This document shows, piece by piece, positions 17,208 through 27,258 of a DNA stretch of 41,755 nucleotides; positions within the stretch are counted from its first letter, which is position 1, and the number at the start of each line of letters is the position of its first letter. The notes under the pieces were generated by a model that saw only the letters and a program-made list of their open reading frames with translations, made no database searches and was not told where the DNA came from. Source of the stretch: Novosphingobium sp. GTDB lineage: Bacteria; Pseudomonadota; Alphaproteobacteria; Sphingomonadales; Sphingomonadaceae. The stretch lies in assembly GCF_019748365.1 (NCBI RefSeq), contig NZ_JAIEPN010000180.1, positions 1 to 41,755 on the forward strand, given 5' to 3'. The position numbers were made by a program, and so were the translations under genes.

Positions 17208-19229
17208 TCAGGGCGCCGGGTTGTACTTCGCCAGAAAAGCATCGAGCTTGTCGAGCCAGAGCTGCATATTGGCATCGCTCGAGAACCCGTGCCCTTCGCC
17301 CTTCAGCGTGATGAACTCGAAGTTCTTCCCCGCTTTGGTCAGCGCATCCGCCATCAACTTGGACTGCTTGTAGGGCACGCGCTGGTCGTCATCCCCATGG
17401 ACAAGCAGCAACGGCACCTGGAGCTTGTCCACTGTGAGCAGCGGCGAAACCGTGGCGAGATCGAAAGTGTCTTCACCCTGTACGGTCCGGCGCCAATCAT
17501 CCTTGTAGCGCTGCGAACGGAAGAACTTGTTCGAATACTTCAACTGGCGCTTGAGATCGGATACCCCGGCAAAGCTTGCCGCGCAGCGATAACGCTCAGG
17601 ATTGCGGATAGCCCCCCACATCGCCGCATAGCCACCGTAAGAGCTGCCAATGATGCAGACGCGCTTGGAGTCGATCGTGCCTTGCTTCGCCAGCCAGTCC
17701 ATCCCGTCGTCGAGATCGTCCTGCATAGCCCGGCCCCACTGGCCGGCACCTTTGTTGTCAAAGGCTTCGCCATAGCCGCCCGAGCCGCGATACTGTGGCT
17801 GCAGCACGACATAGCCCCGATTGGCGAGGAACTGCACTTCGGCATCATAAGTGCCTTCATCGCGGACATCGTAAGGACCGCCATGCGGCAGGATCACCAG
17901 CGGCAGGTTCTTGGCGGCGCGGCCCGGTGGCATGGTGATATAGGCCGGCAGCTCAAGTCCGTCGCGCGCCTTGTAGCGCGTGTAGGTGGTGGTCACGAGC
18001 TGGGCAGGCTTGAGCTTCTCGTTCGACTGGGCGAACAGCTTCATCGTGCTGTCCGACAAGTCGAACACATAGTACCGGCCCGGATCGCCCGATCCCCCGA
18101 CATGAACCAGCATGCGAGAGCGATCGCGCGAATAGCTCACGATTTCGGCGGAACGATCGCCCATTGCGCTGGTAACGGCCTTGTCGATGTTCAACTGGAT
18201 TTCGGCGATTCCCGGATCGAACCAGTGCGCACGGGGCCGATTGTCGGTGTACCAGGCGGCAAGAAGCTCGGGGCTGTCGAACTTGGTGTCGAAATCGTCG
18301 ACATTGACGTCCGGCACCTCGAACACGAGGTTGCCGCGTTGCCTTGTGGCGAAGTTGTAGCGGTACAGCGCATCTCGGCCTGTCGTATCATTGCGCATGA
18401 TACAATAGCCCTCGTCGGTCGCCTGATAGATGCGATAGAAGATGCAGCCAGCTTCGCGATCCTTGATGTCCGCCTTCATCACCGTGCGGAAGCTGTCGCC
18501 GTCCTTCTCGCGGTAGATCATCTTCCAGGTGTTGTCGCTGAAGATCAGGCCGGCACGGACCACGCCCTTTTCATCGGCGTACCAGTCCCAGAGGTCGGCC
18601 CGCGGCGTTACCACCGTCTTCGAGCGATTGTTGGCCAGATCGATCGAGGAGACGCTGGGATAATCGTAGATCGTTTTCTGGTAGGACAGGAGGATCGATT
18701 TGCCTTCGGGGTCGACCCAGAGAATGTCGTCGCCATCGAGACCTTCTTCCTTGCCGCCGATGAATCGCATCGTATCGGTCGAGATCTGGTGCACGACCAG
18801 GCGGGTCTGCAGCGCATCTTCACCGAACCACGGCACCATCTTGCCGATGCTGACCAGCAGCCGGTCATTCCCGGCCCAGCGGAACCACCGCATATCGAGC
18901 TTCTCGCCCGCGTTGAGCAGCTTATTCGACCCGGTGGCCAGATCGAAAATCCCGACAACGGTGCGATTGGCAACTGTCACGAATGCGGCCAGATGCAGCC
19001 CGTCGGGCGAAAGCTTTGGCCCGCTGATGAATGGCAGCTTGCCCAGAACAGTGGTGGGGATCAGCGCCGGGGAACCATCCGCTTTGAGCGCAGCGGTCGG
19101 CGTTGCCGCAACAGGTGCCGGCGGATCGGCTGCAAGAACAGCAACAGGCACCAGCGCAAGGAGGAAAGCAGTCAGCATGCGCAGCGCCGTCCGCATCCTG
19201 CTGCGGCAATTCAGACCTATGGTCATCAC
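17208..19229 (-). CDS. S9 family prolyl oligopeptidase/acyl-peptidase, secreted
   Basis: A serine peptidase of about 673 residues with an N-terminal propeller-type domain and a C-terminal alpha/beta-hydrolase domain. The catalytic triad is visible: Ser530 in IIGSSYGGYAAM, Asp615 in HGDDDQRVP, and His647 in GEGHGF. LPLVILPHGGPYDVRDEG and QPQYRGSGGYGEAF form the oxyanion region. A signal peptide follows the first residues (RTALRMLTAFLLALVPVAVLA), so it acts in the periplasm. The start is uncertain: ATGs at 19229 and 19226 are adjacent, and 19196 is also possible. It lies directly upstream of the dipeptidase-like gene, which fits a peptide-scavenging pair. Confidence 0.88.
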   Translation of the reverse strand: MMTIGLNCRSRMRTALRMLTAFLLALVPVAVLAADPPAPVAATPTAALKADGSPALIPTTVLGKLPFISGPKLSPDGLHLAAFVTVANRTVVGIFDLATGSNKLLNAGEKLDMRWFRWAGNDRLLVSIGKMVPWFGEDALQTRLVVHQISTDTMRFIGGKEEGLDGDDILWVDPEGKSILLSYQKTIYDYPSVSSIDLANNRSKTVVTPRADLWDWYADEKGVVRAGLIFSDNTWKMIYREKDGDSFRTVMKADIKDREAGCIFYRIYQATDEGYCIMRNDTTGRDALYRYNFATRQRGNLVFEVPDVNVDDFDTKFDSPELLAAWYTDNRPRAHWFDPGIAEIQLNIDKAVTSAMGDRSAEIVSYSRDRSRMLVHVGGSGDPGRYYVFDLSDSTMKLFAQSNEKLKPAQLVTTTYTRYKARDGLELPAYITMPPGRAAKNLPLVILPHGGPYDVRDEGTYDAEVQFLANRGYVVLQPQYRGSGGYGEAFDNKGAGQWGRAMQDDLDDGMDWLAKQGTIDSKRVCIIGSSYGGYAAMWGAIRNPERYRCAASFAGVSDLKRQLKYSNKFFRSQRYKDDWRRTVQGEDTFDLATVSPLLTVDKLQVPLLLVHGDDDQRVPYKQSKLMADALTKAGKNFEFITLKGEGHGFSSDANMQLWLDKLDAFLAKYNPAP

Positions 19230-19433
19230 GCCCCCGCGCTACCCATCAGAAACAGACAGACTATGTCACAGACCCAAGCCGCTCAAGCCTCGACTTGCTC
19301 TACTTTGGCCGGATCGACCGGGGGTCAGATTGCCCCAGGAAACAAGCCAGGTAGCCGAACAGCGGGGGACCGCTGCACGTCCACCTGATTGGCGGGCCCA
19401 GCGTTTGCCGGGAGGCGTCCTTCAGCCCAGTAG

Positions 19434-19463
19434 CCCCCCCCGAGCAAGCTCGAGGGGGGGGGG
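19434..19463 (-). terminator. C/G homopolymer hairpin after DAHP synthase
   Basis: C8-GAG, loop CAAG, CTCG-A-G10 on the plus strand. The arms pair over about 11 bp with one bulged A. It begins 4 bases past the DAHP synthase stop, where a terminator would be expected, but it lacks a U-tract. The run of ten G (19454-19463) is prone to slippage and to sequencing error. Confidence 0.45.
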
Positions 19464-19467
19464 CGGC

Positions 19468-20841
19468 TCAGGCCGCTTCGGCCTTGCGTTCAGCGCGCTC
19501 GAGGTTGATCGCCTCGGCCAGCAGGAAGGCCAGCTCGATCGACTGCGCTGCATTGAGCCGCGGGTCGCAGTGCGTGTGATAGCGGTCCGCCAGCGCTTCA
19601 TGCGTGATGGCAACAGCGCCGCCGACGCATTCGGTCACATCCTGCCCGGTCATTTCGATGTGGATGCCGCCCGCATGGCTCCCCTCGGCGCGGTGGACGG
19701 CGAAGAAGCCCTTCACCTCGTTCAGGATACGGTCGAACGGACGGGTCTTGTAGCCGCTGTTCGCCTTGATCACGTTGCCGTGCATCGGATCGCAGGACCA
19801 CACCACCGGATGGCCTTCGCGCGCCACAGCGCGCACCAGCGGCGGCAGGCCAGCCTCTACCTTGTCATCGCCGAACCGGCTGATCAGCGTCATCCGGCCC
19901 GGCTCGCGCGCCGGGTTCAGTGTATCGAGCATGCGCAGCAGCGCGTCCGGCGTCAGGCTCGGCCCGCACTTCATGCCGATGGGATTGCCCACGCCGCGCA
20001 GGAACTCGACATGCGCCGAGCCTTCGAAGCGGGTGCGATCGCCGATCCACAGCATGTGCGCGCTGGTGTCGTACCACTGGCCGGTGAGCGAATCCTGCCG
20101 CGTCATCGCCTGCTCATACTGGAGCAGCAGCGCTTCGTGGCTGGTGTAGAACGTGGTGCCCTGGAGCTGCGGCACGGTGCTGGGGTTGACCCCGCAGGCC
20201 TCCATGAAATCGAGCGCTTCGCCGATCTTGTCCGCCGTTTCGCTGAACTTGGCCGCCCACGGGCTCTTGCCGATATGATCCAGCGTCCACTGGTGGACCT
20301 GCCGCAGATTGGCATAGCCGCCGGTGGAGAAGGCGCGCAGCAGATTGAGCGTGGCCGCGGCCTGCGAATAGGCGCGCAGCATGCGCTCGGGATCGGGCAC
20401 GCGGCTTTCCGAGGTGAACTCGATGCCGTTGATGTTGTCGCCCAGATAGCTCGGCAGCTCGACATCGCCGATCTTCTCGACCGGCGAGGAGCGCGGCTTG
20501 GCGAACTGGCCGGCCATGCGGCCCACTTTCACCACCGGCTGCTTGCCCGCGAAGGTCAGCACGACCGCCATCTGCAGCAGCACGCGGAACGTATCGCGGA
20601 TGTTGTTCGGGTGGAACTCGGCGAAGCTCTCGGCGCAGTCCCCGCCCTGGAGCAGGAAACCCTTGCCGGCCGCCACTTCGGCGAGATCAGCCTTCAGCGC
20701 GCGCGCCTCACCGGCGAAGACCAGCGGGGGAAACCGGGTCAGCGTTTCCTCGACCGCGGCGAGCTTTGCCGCATCGGGATAAGTGGGCAGGTGCTTGGCC
20801 TCTGCCGCGCGCCAGCTGCTTGCATTCCAGTTCGTTGCCAC
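19468..20841 (-). CDS. 3-deoxy-7-phosphoheptulonate (DAHP) synthase, class II
   Basis: The first enzyme of the shikimate pathway, condensing phosphoenolpyruvate and erythrose 4-phosphate. The 457-residue length and sequence are of the plant-like class II type. Motifs are [63 protein letters not shown] and [18 protein letters not shown]. The conserved Cys in GGDCAE, the His in DPMHGN and the Glu in HIEMTGQ are expected metal ligands. Translation starts at GTG, with AGGA about 12 bases upstream. It is flanked by secreted peptidase genes with no functional link. A GC hairpin follows the stop. The feedback-inhibitor amino acid cannot be read from sequence. Confidence 0.95.
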   Translation of the reverse strand: MATNWNASSWRAAEAKHLPTYPDAAKLAAVEETLTRFPPLVFAGEARALKADLAEVAAGKGFLLQGGDCAESFAEFHPNNIRDTFRVLLQMAVVLTFAGKQPVVKVGRMAGQFAKPRSSPVEKIGDVELPSYLGDNINGIEFTSESRVPDPERMLRAYSQAAATLNLLRAFSTGGYANLRQVHQWTLDHIGKSPWAAKFSETADKIGEALDFMEACGVNPSTVPQLQGTTFYTSHEALLLQYEQAMTRQDSLTGQWYDTSAHMLWIGDRTRFEGSAHVEFLRGVGNPIGMKCGPSLTPDALLRMLDTLNPAREPGRMTLISRFGDDKVEAGLPPLVRAVAREGHPVVWSCDPMHGNVIKANSGYKTRPFDRILNEVKGFFAVHRAEGSHAGGIHIEMTGQDVTECVGGAVAITHEALADRYHTHCDPRLNAAQSIELAFLLAEAINLERAERKAEAA

Positions 20842-20914
20842 GGTACTCGCTTTCCTAAGGACGCGCGCGTTTAGCGGTACCGTAGCGGAAATGCAAAGGT
20901 TTGGCGGCGGCCGC

Positions 20915-23014
20915 CTATTTCGTGTCCATCAGGCGGCGCTGGAAGTAGACCATCTCGAGCGCGATCGTCATCGCCTTCTCCTTGAGATTGGCCCCGGCCC
21001 CGTGCCCGCCGGCGGTGCTTTCATAGTAGAGATAGGGCAGCCCATACTCCTTCATCCGCGCGGCAAACTTGCGCGCCTGCACCGGGCCGACGCGGTCGTC
21101 CTTGGTCGTCGTCCAGATCAGCGTCTCGGGATAAGGCGCGCCAGGCTTGAGGTTCGAATAAGGCGAGGTCTTGAGCCAGAACGCCTTCTCGTCCGGGTTC
21201 GCCATCGTGCCATATTCGCCGACCCATGAGGCACCGGCAGAGAGCTTTTCATAGCGCAGCATGTCGAGCAGCGGGATCTGGATGCTGACCGCGCCGAACA
21301 GCTCGGGCCGCTGGATCAGCTCCACGCCCATGAGCAGCCCGCCGTTCGAACCGCCATAGATGCCGAGCTTTTGCGGGCTGGTGATCTTGCGCGCCATCAG
21401 GTCTTCGGCGACTGCGGCGAAGTCGTCGTAGATCACCTGGCGCTTCGTCTTCAGCCCCGCCTCGTGCCACGCCGGGCCGAATTCGCCGCCGCCACGGATA
21501 TTGGCAACGACATAGGCACCGCCACGTTCGAGCCACAGCTTGCCGGTCACCCCGCTGTAGGCCGGGGTGTAGGAAATCTGGAACCCGCCGTAGGCCGTCA
21601 TCAGCGTGGGCGTGGTGCCCGTCAGCGGCATGTCGGCGCGGTGGGTGATGAAGTAGGGCACCTTCGTCCCGTCCTTCGAGGTTGCCATGAACTGCTCGGT
21701 CACCAGCCCATCAGCAGCAAAACGCGCCGGCGTCTGCTTGATCTGGATCGCGGTGCCGGCGGCGGCGTCGACCTTCCACAAGGCTGTCGGCAGAAGGTAG
21801 CTCTGCACCGAGACATAGGCGGTGTTGGAGGCCCGGTCGCTGGACACCATGCTGATCGCGGCGTTGTCAGGCAGCGGCAGCACGCTCTGCTGCCAGCCGC
21901 TCGCCGTGCGGGTGAAGCGCATCGCCCGCCCGCGCACGTTGTCATAGACCGCCGCGAGCACATGGCCCTGCGTCACCGCAACTTCGTCGGCATCGACCGA
22001 CTGGCGCGGCCCCGGTGCGAAGATCACTTCCGGCGCGGCCTTGCCAGCGGGATCGACGGCAACGAGCGATCCCGCCGAAATCGGCTGGCCGCCCGCCGGG
22101 GTCCAGTCCTCGTTGACCTGAAAGATGAGGCGGCCCTGCGTCAGGCCCGTCACCGTGCTCTTGCGCGGCACCGCGATGGGGGTGGTGCCCTGCGGTGTGA
22201 CGCGGACAAACTCGGCCTCGAAGAAGGTGATCCCGCGCATGATCACGACTTCGCTGTGGCCTGCGCCATCGGTGAAAGTGCGCGGGATGACGAAGACATC
22301 ATCGGGCTTGCCGCGAAACACCTCGCTGGCGGCCTCGAGCGGCGCGCCGCGTTTGACGCGCTTGACGACGAAGGGATAGCCGCTGGCCGTCATCGTGCCT
22401 GCCCCCCAATCGCGCGCGGCAATGAGGCTGTCCGGCGTTTCCCAGCTGACCCACTGCTTCGATTTGGGCAGCGTGAAACCGCCGGAGACGAAGCTGCGGG
22501 TGGCAAGATCGAACTCGCGCTGGATATTGGCATCCTCGCCGCCATCGGAGAGCGCGACGAGGCAGCGCCTTTCCGCTGTCGGCTCGCAGTCCGCGCCCGC
22601 CCAGACCCAGTTGGCCTTCTCCGCCGCCGAAAGCGCATCGAGATCAAGCAATGTCTGCCAGGCCGGCTCCGCCTTTTCGTACTCGGCGGGGCTCGTGATG
22701 CGCCAGAGGCCGTGGACGTGGGTGCCATCCTGCCAGAGATTGGCGATCTGCCCGCCGATCTGGCGCGGCATCGCAATGCGGTCGGTCGCCTCGGCGATCT
22801 TGAGGGCATCGGCATAGAAGCCGGCGAACTGCGGATCAGCCTTGAGCACGGCGAGCGAGCGCGCATTCTCCGCCTCGACCCAGGCCATAGCGCGCGGGGA
22901 GTAGATGTCCTCGAGCCAGATATAGGGATCGGCCGTCTCAGCCACGGCTTGCGCCTGCGCCGGATATGCGTTGGCAGACAAGGCCAAGGCCGCAACAAGA
23001 GCGAGACGCCGCAT
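20915..23014 (-). CDS. Prolyl oligopeptidase family serine peptidase (S9A), secreted
   Basis: A 699-residue prolyl-oligopeptidase-type enzyme that cuts short peptides after proline or a related residue. It has a signal peptide ([23 protein letters not shown]), then the N-terminal S9 segment [22 protein letters not shown], a seven-bladed propeller, and the hydrolase domain. The triad is visible: Ser556 in YGGSNGGLL, Asp640 in TTKDDRVGP, and His671 in [21 protein letters not shown] and [16 protein letters not shown] are also typical. A good AGGGAG site precedes the ATG. It is a second, distinct S9 enzyme beside the one at 17208-19229. Being exported, it probably works on peptides in the periplasm. 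Confidence 0.92.
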   Translation of the reverse strand: MRRLALVAALALSANAYPAQAQAVAETADPYIWLEDIYSPRAMAWVEAENARSLAVLKADPQFAGFYADALKIAEATDRIAMPRQIGGQIANLWQDGTHVHGLWRITSPAEYEKAEPAWQTLLDLDALSAAEKANWVWAGADCEPTAERRCLVALSDGGEDANIQREFDLATRSFVSGGFTLPKSKQWVSWETPDSLIAARDWGAGTMTASGYPFVVKRVKRGAPLEAASEVFRGKPDDVFVIPRTFTDGAGHSEVVIMRGITFFEAEFVRVTPQGTTPIAVPRKSTVTGLTQGRLIFQVNEDWTPAGGQPISAGSLVAVDPAGKAAPEVIFAPGPRQSVDADEVAVTQGHVLAAVYDNVRGRAMRFTRTASGWQQSVLPLPDNAAISMVSSDRASNTAYVSVQSYLLPTALWKVDAAAGTAIQIKQTPARFAADGLVTEQFMATSKDGTKVPYFITHRADMPLTGTTPTLMTAYGGFQISYTPAYSGVTGKLWLERGGAYVVANIRGGGEFGPAWHEAGLKTKRQVIYDDFAAVAEDLMARKITSPQKLGIYGGSNGGLLMGVELIQRPELFGAVSIQIPLLDMLRYEKLSAGASWVGEYGTMANPDEKAFWLKTSPYSNLKPGAPYPETLIWTTTKDDRVGPVQARKFAARMKEYGLPYLYYESTAGGHGAGANLKEKAMTIALEMVYFQRRLMDTK

Positions 23015-23150
23015 GAAGATGCTCCCTGAAGATCATTAGGTTGAGCCTACCGGCGGGCCCCGAGCGGTTCAAGGCCGCCTTGGGGCAAGATCGGCTAGTC
23101 CCAGTGCTCCATGTCCGCACCCGATGGGCCGCCCCAGGGATGGCGTCCCG

Positions 23151-26087
23151 TCACTTCCCCGGCACGACCTCCAGTCGCCACGCCCTGCCCGGTACCAGAT
23201 AGCGCTTGGCCAGCGCCTGCAGACGTTCGGGCGTGATTGCGCTGTAGTCCGAGAGGATCGAGCGGATCTGGGTGAACTTGTCCGGATCGAGCGCGCCGCC
23301 TTCGAGCTGGTACATGTAGAAGCCGTTGCCGGTGCTGGCGCGGGTGATCAGCTGTTTCATCGGTTCGGTCACGCGGGCGATCTCGTCGGGCGTGGCCGGG
23401 GCGCTGGCGAGATCGGCGGCGATCTTGTCGCTGGCGGCGAAGAAGGCGGTGAGATCGCCCGGTCGCAACTGGCTGGTGGCGGCGAGATAGCCGCCCGAGG
23501 GCAGATCGAGCGGCCAGCTGGATGAAACCTGCGGCGCGTAGCTCGCGCCGATCTTCTCGCGCATCGCATCGAACAGGCGGTTGTTGAACACCTGCGAGAG
23601 GAGTTCGAGCTGGCGCGCTTCGTGGACGCCCGCGCTGCCGCCGCCCGTAGGCCAGGCGACCAGCGCGGCTGCCGTATTGGCATCGCCGTGGTGGTTCAAT
23701 GTCAGCGGGTCGCCGACCGGTTCGGGCAGCTTGGGTGCAAAGCCGGTCGCCGGCAACGGATCGCGCGGCGGCAAGGCGCCGAAGGTGCGCTCGAGCGCGG
23801 CGACCGTCTCGTCGCGGTTGAAATCGCCGAAGATATCGACCTCGATCGGCCCTTGCTTGAGCAGCGCCGACCACACGCGGCGGAAGCCTTCGGGGTTCGC
23901 CTTGCCGATTTCGGCCGGGTTGGGCACGGCATAGCGCGGATCGCCATCCTTGAGCAGCCAGCCCACATCACGCTGCAGCACCGAAGCGGCCGAGGCGTTG
24001 GTCGATTCATAGGCGAGCCGCGCCGCCGCCTGCGCGCGCACCACCGGATTAGCATCCCAGCGCGGCATCGCCAGCTTGGCGGCGAAGAGATAGAGCTGGT
24101 CCGGCAAGTCCGCGGGCCGCGTATCGGCCGAGAACTTGAAGGTGGTATCGTCGATATCGAAATCGAGGCTGAGCTTGCGGCCCGTCGCCAGCCGGTCGAG
24201 GTCCTCGCGCCCGATGTTGCCGAAGCCGCTGTCCATCAGCGCCGTCTCGCCCAGCGAAGCATAGACCGCGTCCTTGGGATCGATCACCGCATAGCCGCCA
24301 CCGAAATGGACGCGCACGATCACCCGGCCCGGTTCGGCCTCGTTCGACCAGAGCAGCGCCTTCACCCCGTTCGAAAGCTCGATCCGCTCGATGCCAAGGA
24401 GGCCCGTGCCTTCAGCATTGGCGAGCTTGCCGGGAGCGCCGATCGCCGGCAGGTCCTTGAAGCTCAAGGTACTGGCGGCAAGGCGGCTGCCCGAAGACGG
24501 CGCGACCGGGGCCAGCAGCGCGGTGCGCAAGTCCGCCTCGGTGCCGTCGGATGCATTCGGCGTGATCAGCACGGGGCGGATCACCGTGCCCTTGAACAGC
24601 GCGCGGGTGTGATCGAGCACGGCAGCAGGCGTGAACAGCGGGATCGACGAGCGGAAAATGCTGTAGACCGTATCGGGATTGGCCACCGTCTCGCGGATAT
24701 CGACGGCGTCGGTGATGTCGTCCGCCAGCTTCGAGCCGGCGAGCGTTTCCTGCGTTTCGACCGGCACCTTGAAGGCGACGTCGAACTCGGCCACCTCGCG
24801 CGCGATTTCCTCCTCGGTCGGCGGCGTGGCGAGCGCATCGGCGATCACCGCGCGGACATCCTTGACCGCAGACTTCCAGTCGTCGGTCAGCGGGGTCACG
24901 GTCACCAGTGTCGCATCGGCGGAGCGGCTGATGCGCTGCTGCTCGACCGAAGCGGCAAGGAAGCTGCCGCCGCCGCGCGCGCGGCCTTCAAGCCGGCGAT
25001 TGATGATCGCAAGGCCGAGCCGGTCGATCATCAGGCCCTGATTGTAGACGATCGTATCCTGCACCTTGCGCCAGGGTCGCAGCACGGCATAGTTGAACAC
25101 GCGCGGCAGATCGGGTTCGACCATGACTTTGGCATCGCCCACCGGATTGGCGGGATCACCGCCGACGGGGGGCTTGGGTGCGCCGAAATCGGGCAGTGGC
25201 GGGCGCTTGCCACTGCCCTTCCAGCTGCCGAACCACTGCTTGATGCGTGTGATCAGCGCCTGCGGATCGGCATCGCCGGCCACCACGATCACCGCGTTGT
25301 CCGGCCGGTACCACGCATCGTGGAACGCCTTGACCTTGGCGGGGGTGGCCGCGTTCAGCGTTTCCTCGGTGCCGATGGGGGAACGGCTGCCGAGTGGCTG
25401 CCCGGCGAAGAACACCGCACGCGTGCCATCGAGAATGCGCGTCTGCGGGCCTGAGCGTTCGCGCATTTCGGCAAGCACGATCGGCACTTCGGTCTTCACG
25501 CCCGCGTCGGTGAAGATCGGCGCGGTGATCATGCCTGAAAGCAGGCGGAACGTCTCATCCAGCTTGGCGGGCGAAACATCGGGAATGTCGAGCTTGTAGA
25601 CGGTCTGGGTCGGGCTCGTCTCGGCATTGGTATCGCTGCCGAAGGTGGCGCCGAGCCGCTGCCACGCCGGGATCGCCTCGCCCGATTTGAGGTACTTCGA
25701 ATCGCGGAACGTGAGATGCTCGATCAGGTGCGCATAGCCGCGCTGCGGATCGGTTTCGTAAAGCGAACCGGCATCGATGAGCATACGCACCGAAACCTGC
25801 CCCGGCGGCACGCCATTGTGGCGCACGGCATAGCGCAGGCCATTGGGCAGCACGCCGAAGATCCACGCCTTGTCCTGCGGTACGTCACTCCCGCGGTAGA
25901 GCCACGGAACGGCACTGACTGCCGGCTTGGCCGCTGCCGCGTGGACAGCGGGCGCCTTGGCCGGCGGTTTGGCCGGCGCCTTGGCGAGGACTGGCGAGGA
26001 GACCCCGAGCAGACCGACAAGAACGGCGGAAAGTACGGGAGCGAGAGCGCGGGGCGTACGGAGGGCGAACCGGGACAGAAAAGCCAT
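23151..26087 (-). CDS. M16 family metallopeptidase, two-domain, exported
   Basis: A pitrilysin-like peptidase of about 978 residues with tandem M16 halves, like other single-chain M16B or zinc-protease proteins. The first half carries the inverted zinc motif His120-Leu-Ile-Glu123-His124 (YAHLIEHLTFRDS) and the distal Glu in KTEVPIVLAEMRE. The second half (from about 500, IERIELSNGVKALLWSN) has no such motif and is the usual inactive partner. A signal-like hydrophobic stretch (ALAPVLSAVLVGLLGVSSPVLA) is followed by an Ala/Pro/Lys-rich linker. ATG 26087 was chosen because the signal starts there; the open frame continues upstream without family resemblance. It lies between the S9A and FKBP genes on the same strand. 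Confidence 0.9.
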   Translation of the reverse strand: MAFLSRFALRTPRALAPVLSAVLVGLLGVSSPVLAKAPAKPPAKAPAVHAAAAKPAVSAVPWLYRGSDVPQDKAWIFGVLPNGLRYAVRHNGVPPGQVSVRMLIDAGSLYETDPQRGYAHLIEHLTFRDSKYLKSGEAIPAWQRLGATFGSDTNAETSPTQTVYKLDIPDVSPAKLDETFRLLSGMITAPIFTDAGVKTEVPIVLAEMRERSGPQTRILDGTRAVFFAGQPLGSRSPIGTEETLNAATPAKVKAFHDAWYRPDNAVIVVAGDADPQALITRIKQWFGSWKGSGKRPPLPDFGAPKPPVGGDPANPVGDAKVMVEPDLPRVFNYAVLRPWRKVQDTIVYNQGLMIDRLGLAIINRRLEGRARGGGSFLAASVEQQRISRSADATLVTVTPLTDDWKSAVKDVRAVIADALATPPTEEEIAREVAEFDVAFKVPVETQETLAGSKLADDITDAVDIRETVANPDTVYSIFRSSIPLFTPAAVLDHTRALFKGTVIRPVLITPNASDGTEADLRTALLAPVAPSSGSRLAASTLSFKDLPAIGAPGKLANAEGTGLLGIERIELSNGVKALLWSNEAEPGRVIVRVHFGGGYAVIDPKDAVYASLGETALMDSGFGNIGREDLDRLATGRKLSLDFDIDDTTFKFSADTRPADLPDQLYLFAAKLAMPRWDANPVVRAQAAARLAYESTNASAASVLQRDVGWLLKDGDPRYAVPNPAEIGKANPEGFRRVWSALLKQGPIEVDIFGDFNRDETVAALERTFGALPPRDPLPATGFAPKLPEPVGDPLTLNHHGDANTAAALVAWPTGGGSAGVHEARQLELLSQVFNNRLFDAMREKIGASYAPQVSSSWPLDLPSGGYLAATSQLRPGDLTAFFAASDKIAADLASAPATPDEIARVTEPMKQLITRASTGNGFYMYQLEGGALDPDKFTQIRSILSDYSAITPERLQALAKRYLVPGRAWRLEVVPGK

Positions 26088-26157
26088 GTACGCTGTATAG
26101 GGCGGCAAGAAATGAAGGACCAGTGAATTGGTCCCCCATCCCTTGCCATAGCGAAGA

Positions 26158-26760
26158 TCAGTTTTTCGGCTTCTGCGCGGCCGGAGCCGCACCCGGCTGC
26201 TGAGCTGCCTGCCTTTGCACCTGCGCGCGCATCGCCTCGACCTCGGATTCGGTCTTGAAATCAACGAGTTCGACCTGGAAGACGAGGTCCGAATTCGCCG
26301 GGATCGGCCCTGCCCCCTTCTCGCCATAGCCCAGCCCTGCGGGGATGCAGAAACGCCAGACGCTGCCCTTGCTCATCAGCTGGAGGCCCTCGGAGAAGCC
26401 CTTGATCACGCCGCTGGCGGGAAAGGCCTGCGAGGTGTTCTGATCGAACACGGTGCCATCGGCAGCGAGGTAGCCGATGTAATTGACGAGGACGTAGTCT
26501 GAAGCGCCGGGCTTCGCGCCGGCCGCTTCCTTGAGCACGCGGGTGCCGAGGCCCGAGGCGGTCCTGGCGCTGCACACCCGCTGGGCGGCGGGCACCACCG
26601 GGTTCAGCGGCACCGGCAGAATTTCCGCCGCAGGCGCCGCGGCGGCTGCCGGCGCAGGAACGGGCGCGGGCTGCGCGGCGGCCAGCGCAGGCGTGACGAC
26701 GAGGGCCACGAGGGAGAGGGAAAGGGCGATTCGGCAAGAGCCGCGGAGCGTGGTGATCAT
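26158..26760 (-). CDS. FKBP-type peptidyl-prolyl cis-trans isomerase, exported
   Basis: An FKBP isomerase of about 200 residues that speeds proline isomerisation during folding of exported proteins. A signal peptide (ITTLRGSCRIALSLSLVALVVTPALAAAQ) and an Ala/Pro-rich linker precede the FKBP domain at about 85-170. Family motifs are VLVNYIGYLAADGTVFDQN, VIKGFSEGLQLMSKGSVW, FCIPAGLGYGEKG and IPANSDLVFQVELVDF. A charged Gln/Ala-rich tail ends in PKN. ATG 26760 and ATG 26772 are both possible; neither has a strong ribosome site. It lies 70 bases upstream of the M16 peptidase gene in the same direction, so the two may be co-transcribed. Confidence 0.9.
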   Translation of the reverse strand: MITTLRGSCRIALSLSLVALVVTPALAAAQPAPVPAPAAAAAPAAEILPVPLNPVVPAAQRVCSARTASGLGTRVLKEAAGAKPGASDYVLVNYIGYLAADGTVFDQNTSQAFPASGVIKGFSEGLQLMSKGSVWRFCIPAGLGYGEKGAGPIPANSDLVFQVELVDFKTESEVEAMRAQVQRQAAQQPGAAPAAQKPKN

Positions 26761-26888
26761 CCGCGGCCCCATAAACCAGCGTTGTTACACCTTCCAGCAC
26801 AGAACGATGCCCACGCCCCTTGCCTTACGCATTTGCGCCTAGGCCCCCGCAACCGGACTGGCAGCCCATGAACGTTATGGTCTGCGTC

Positions 26889-27203
26889 ATGGCGATCAGT
26901 GGCGACTATTCCTCTCCGGTTACCGTCAACGGCTTCGTCTGCCGCAATTGCAGCGACGTGGACCGCGCCAAACGGCATATCGATCCGGCCGATCCGGCGG
27001 CCGGCCCCTTCGGCGTCAATGGCAGCCACAAGCCGGGCAAGGCGGCCGCGCCTGCCAATCACTTCTCAGCCGAAGCGCGCGATGCGGAACGGCTCGAAGC
27101 GCTTTATCGCGAGCGCCGGGCCGCACCTGCCAGTCCGGTTGCCGCCGCCTATGCCGGGGCCACGCTTGTGCCGGGTGGTTCGCTCGTCTCGCGCAGCGCC
27201 TGA
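26889..27203 (+). CDS. Small conserved protein with CRNC motif, function unknown
   Basis: A protein of about 104 residues starting MAISGDYSSPVTVNGFVCRN. The Cys-x-x-Cys pair (CRNC) is followed by SDVDRAKRHIDPADPAAGPFG, which I recognise only as a recurrent pattern of sphingomonad hypothetical proteins. The middle is rich in Arg, Glu and Ala and likely helical; the C-terminus ends GGSLVSRSA. There is no signal peptide or membrane segment. The CxxC could bind metal or be redox-active. The start is uncertain, since in-frame ATGs at 26868 and 26877 are possible and none has a clear ribosome site. It is divergent from the FKBP gene and 55 bases before the NfuA-like gene. Confidence 0.6.
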   Translation: MAISGDYSSPVTVNGFVCRNCSDVDRAKRHIDPADPAAGPFGVNGSHKPGKAAAPANHFSAEARDAERLEALYRERRAAPASPVAAAYAGATLVPGGSLVSRSA

Positions 27204-27258
27204 AATACGGGCCGATTGGCCCCTTGACCCCTCGCTGGCGCGGCCTACATGCTGGGGT

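Noticed and set aside
15924..19388. Plus-strand open frame of over 1150 codons opposite the amidohydrolase and S9 peptidase
   Set aside because: Low-complexity basic composition and no recognisable domain; both minus-strand genes have clear catalytic residues.
19230..19433. Possible RNA gene in the gap between the S9 peptidase and DAHP synthase
   Set aside because: No tRNA arms or CCA-type acceptor pattern and no conserved fold could be made out by eye.
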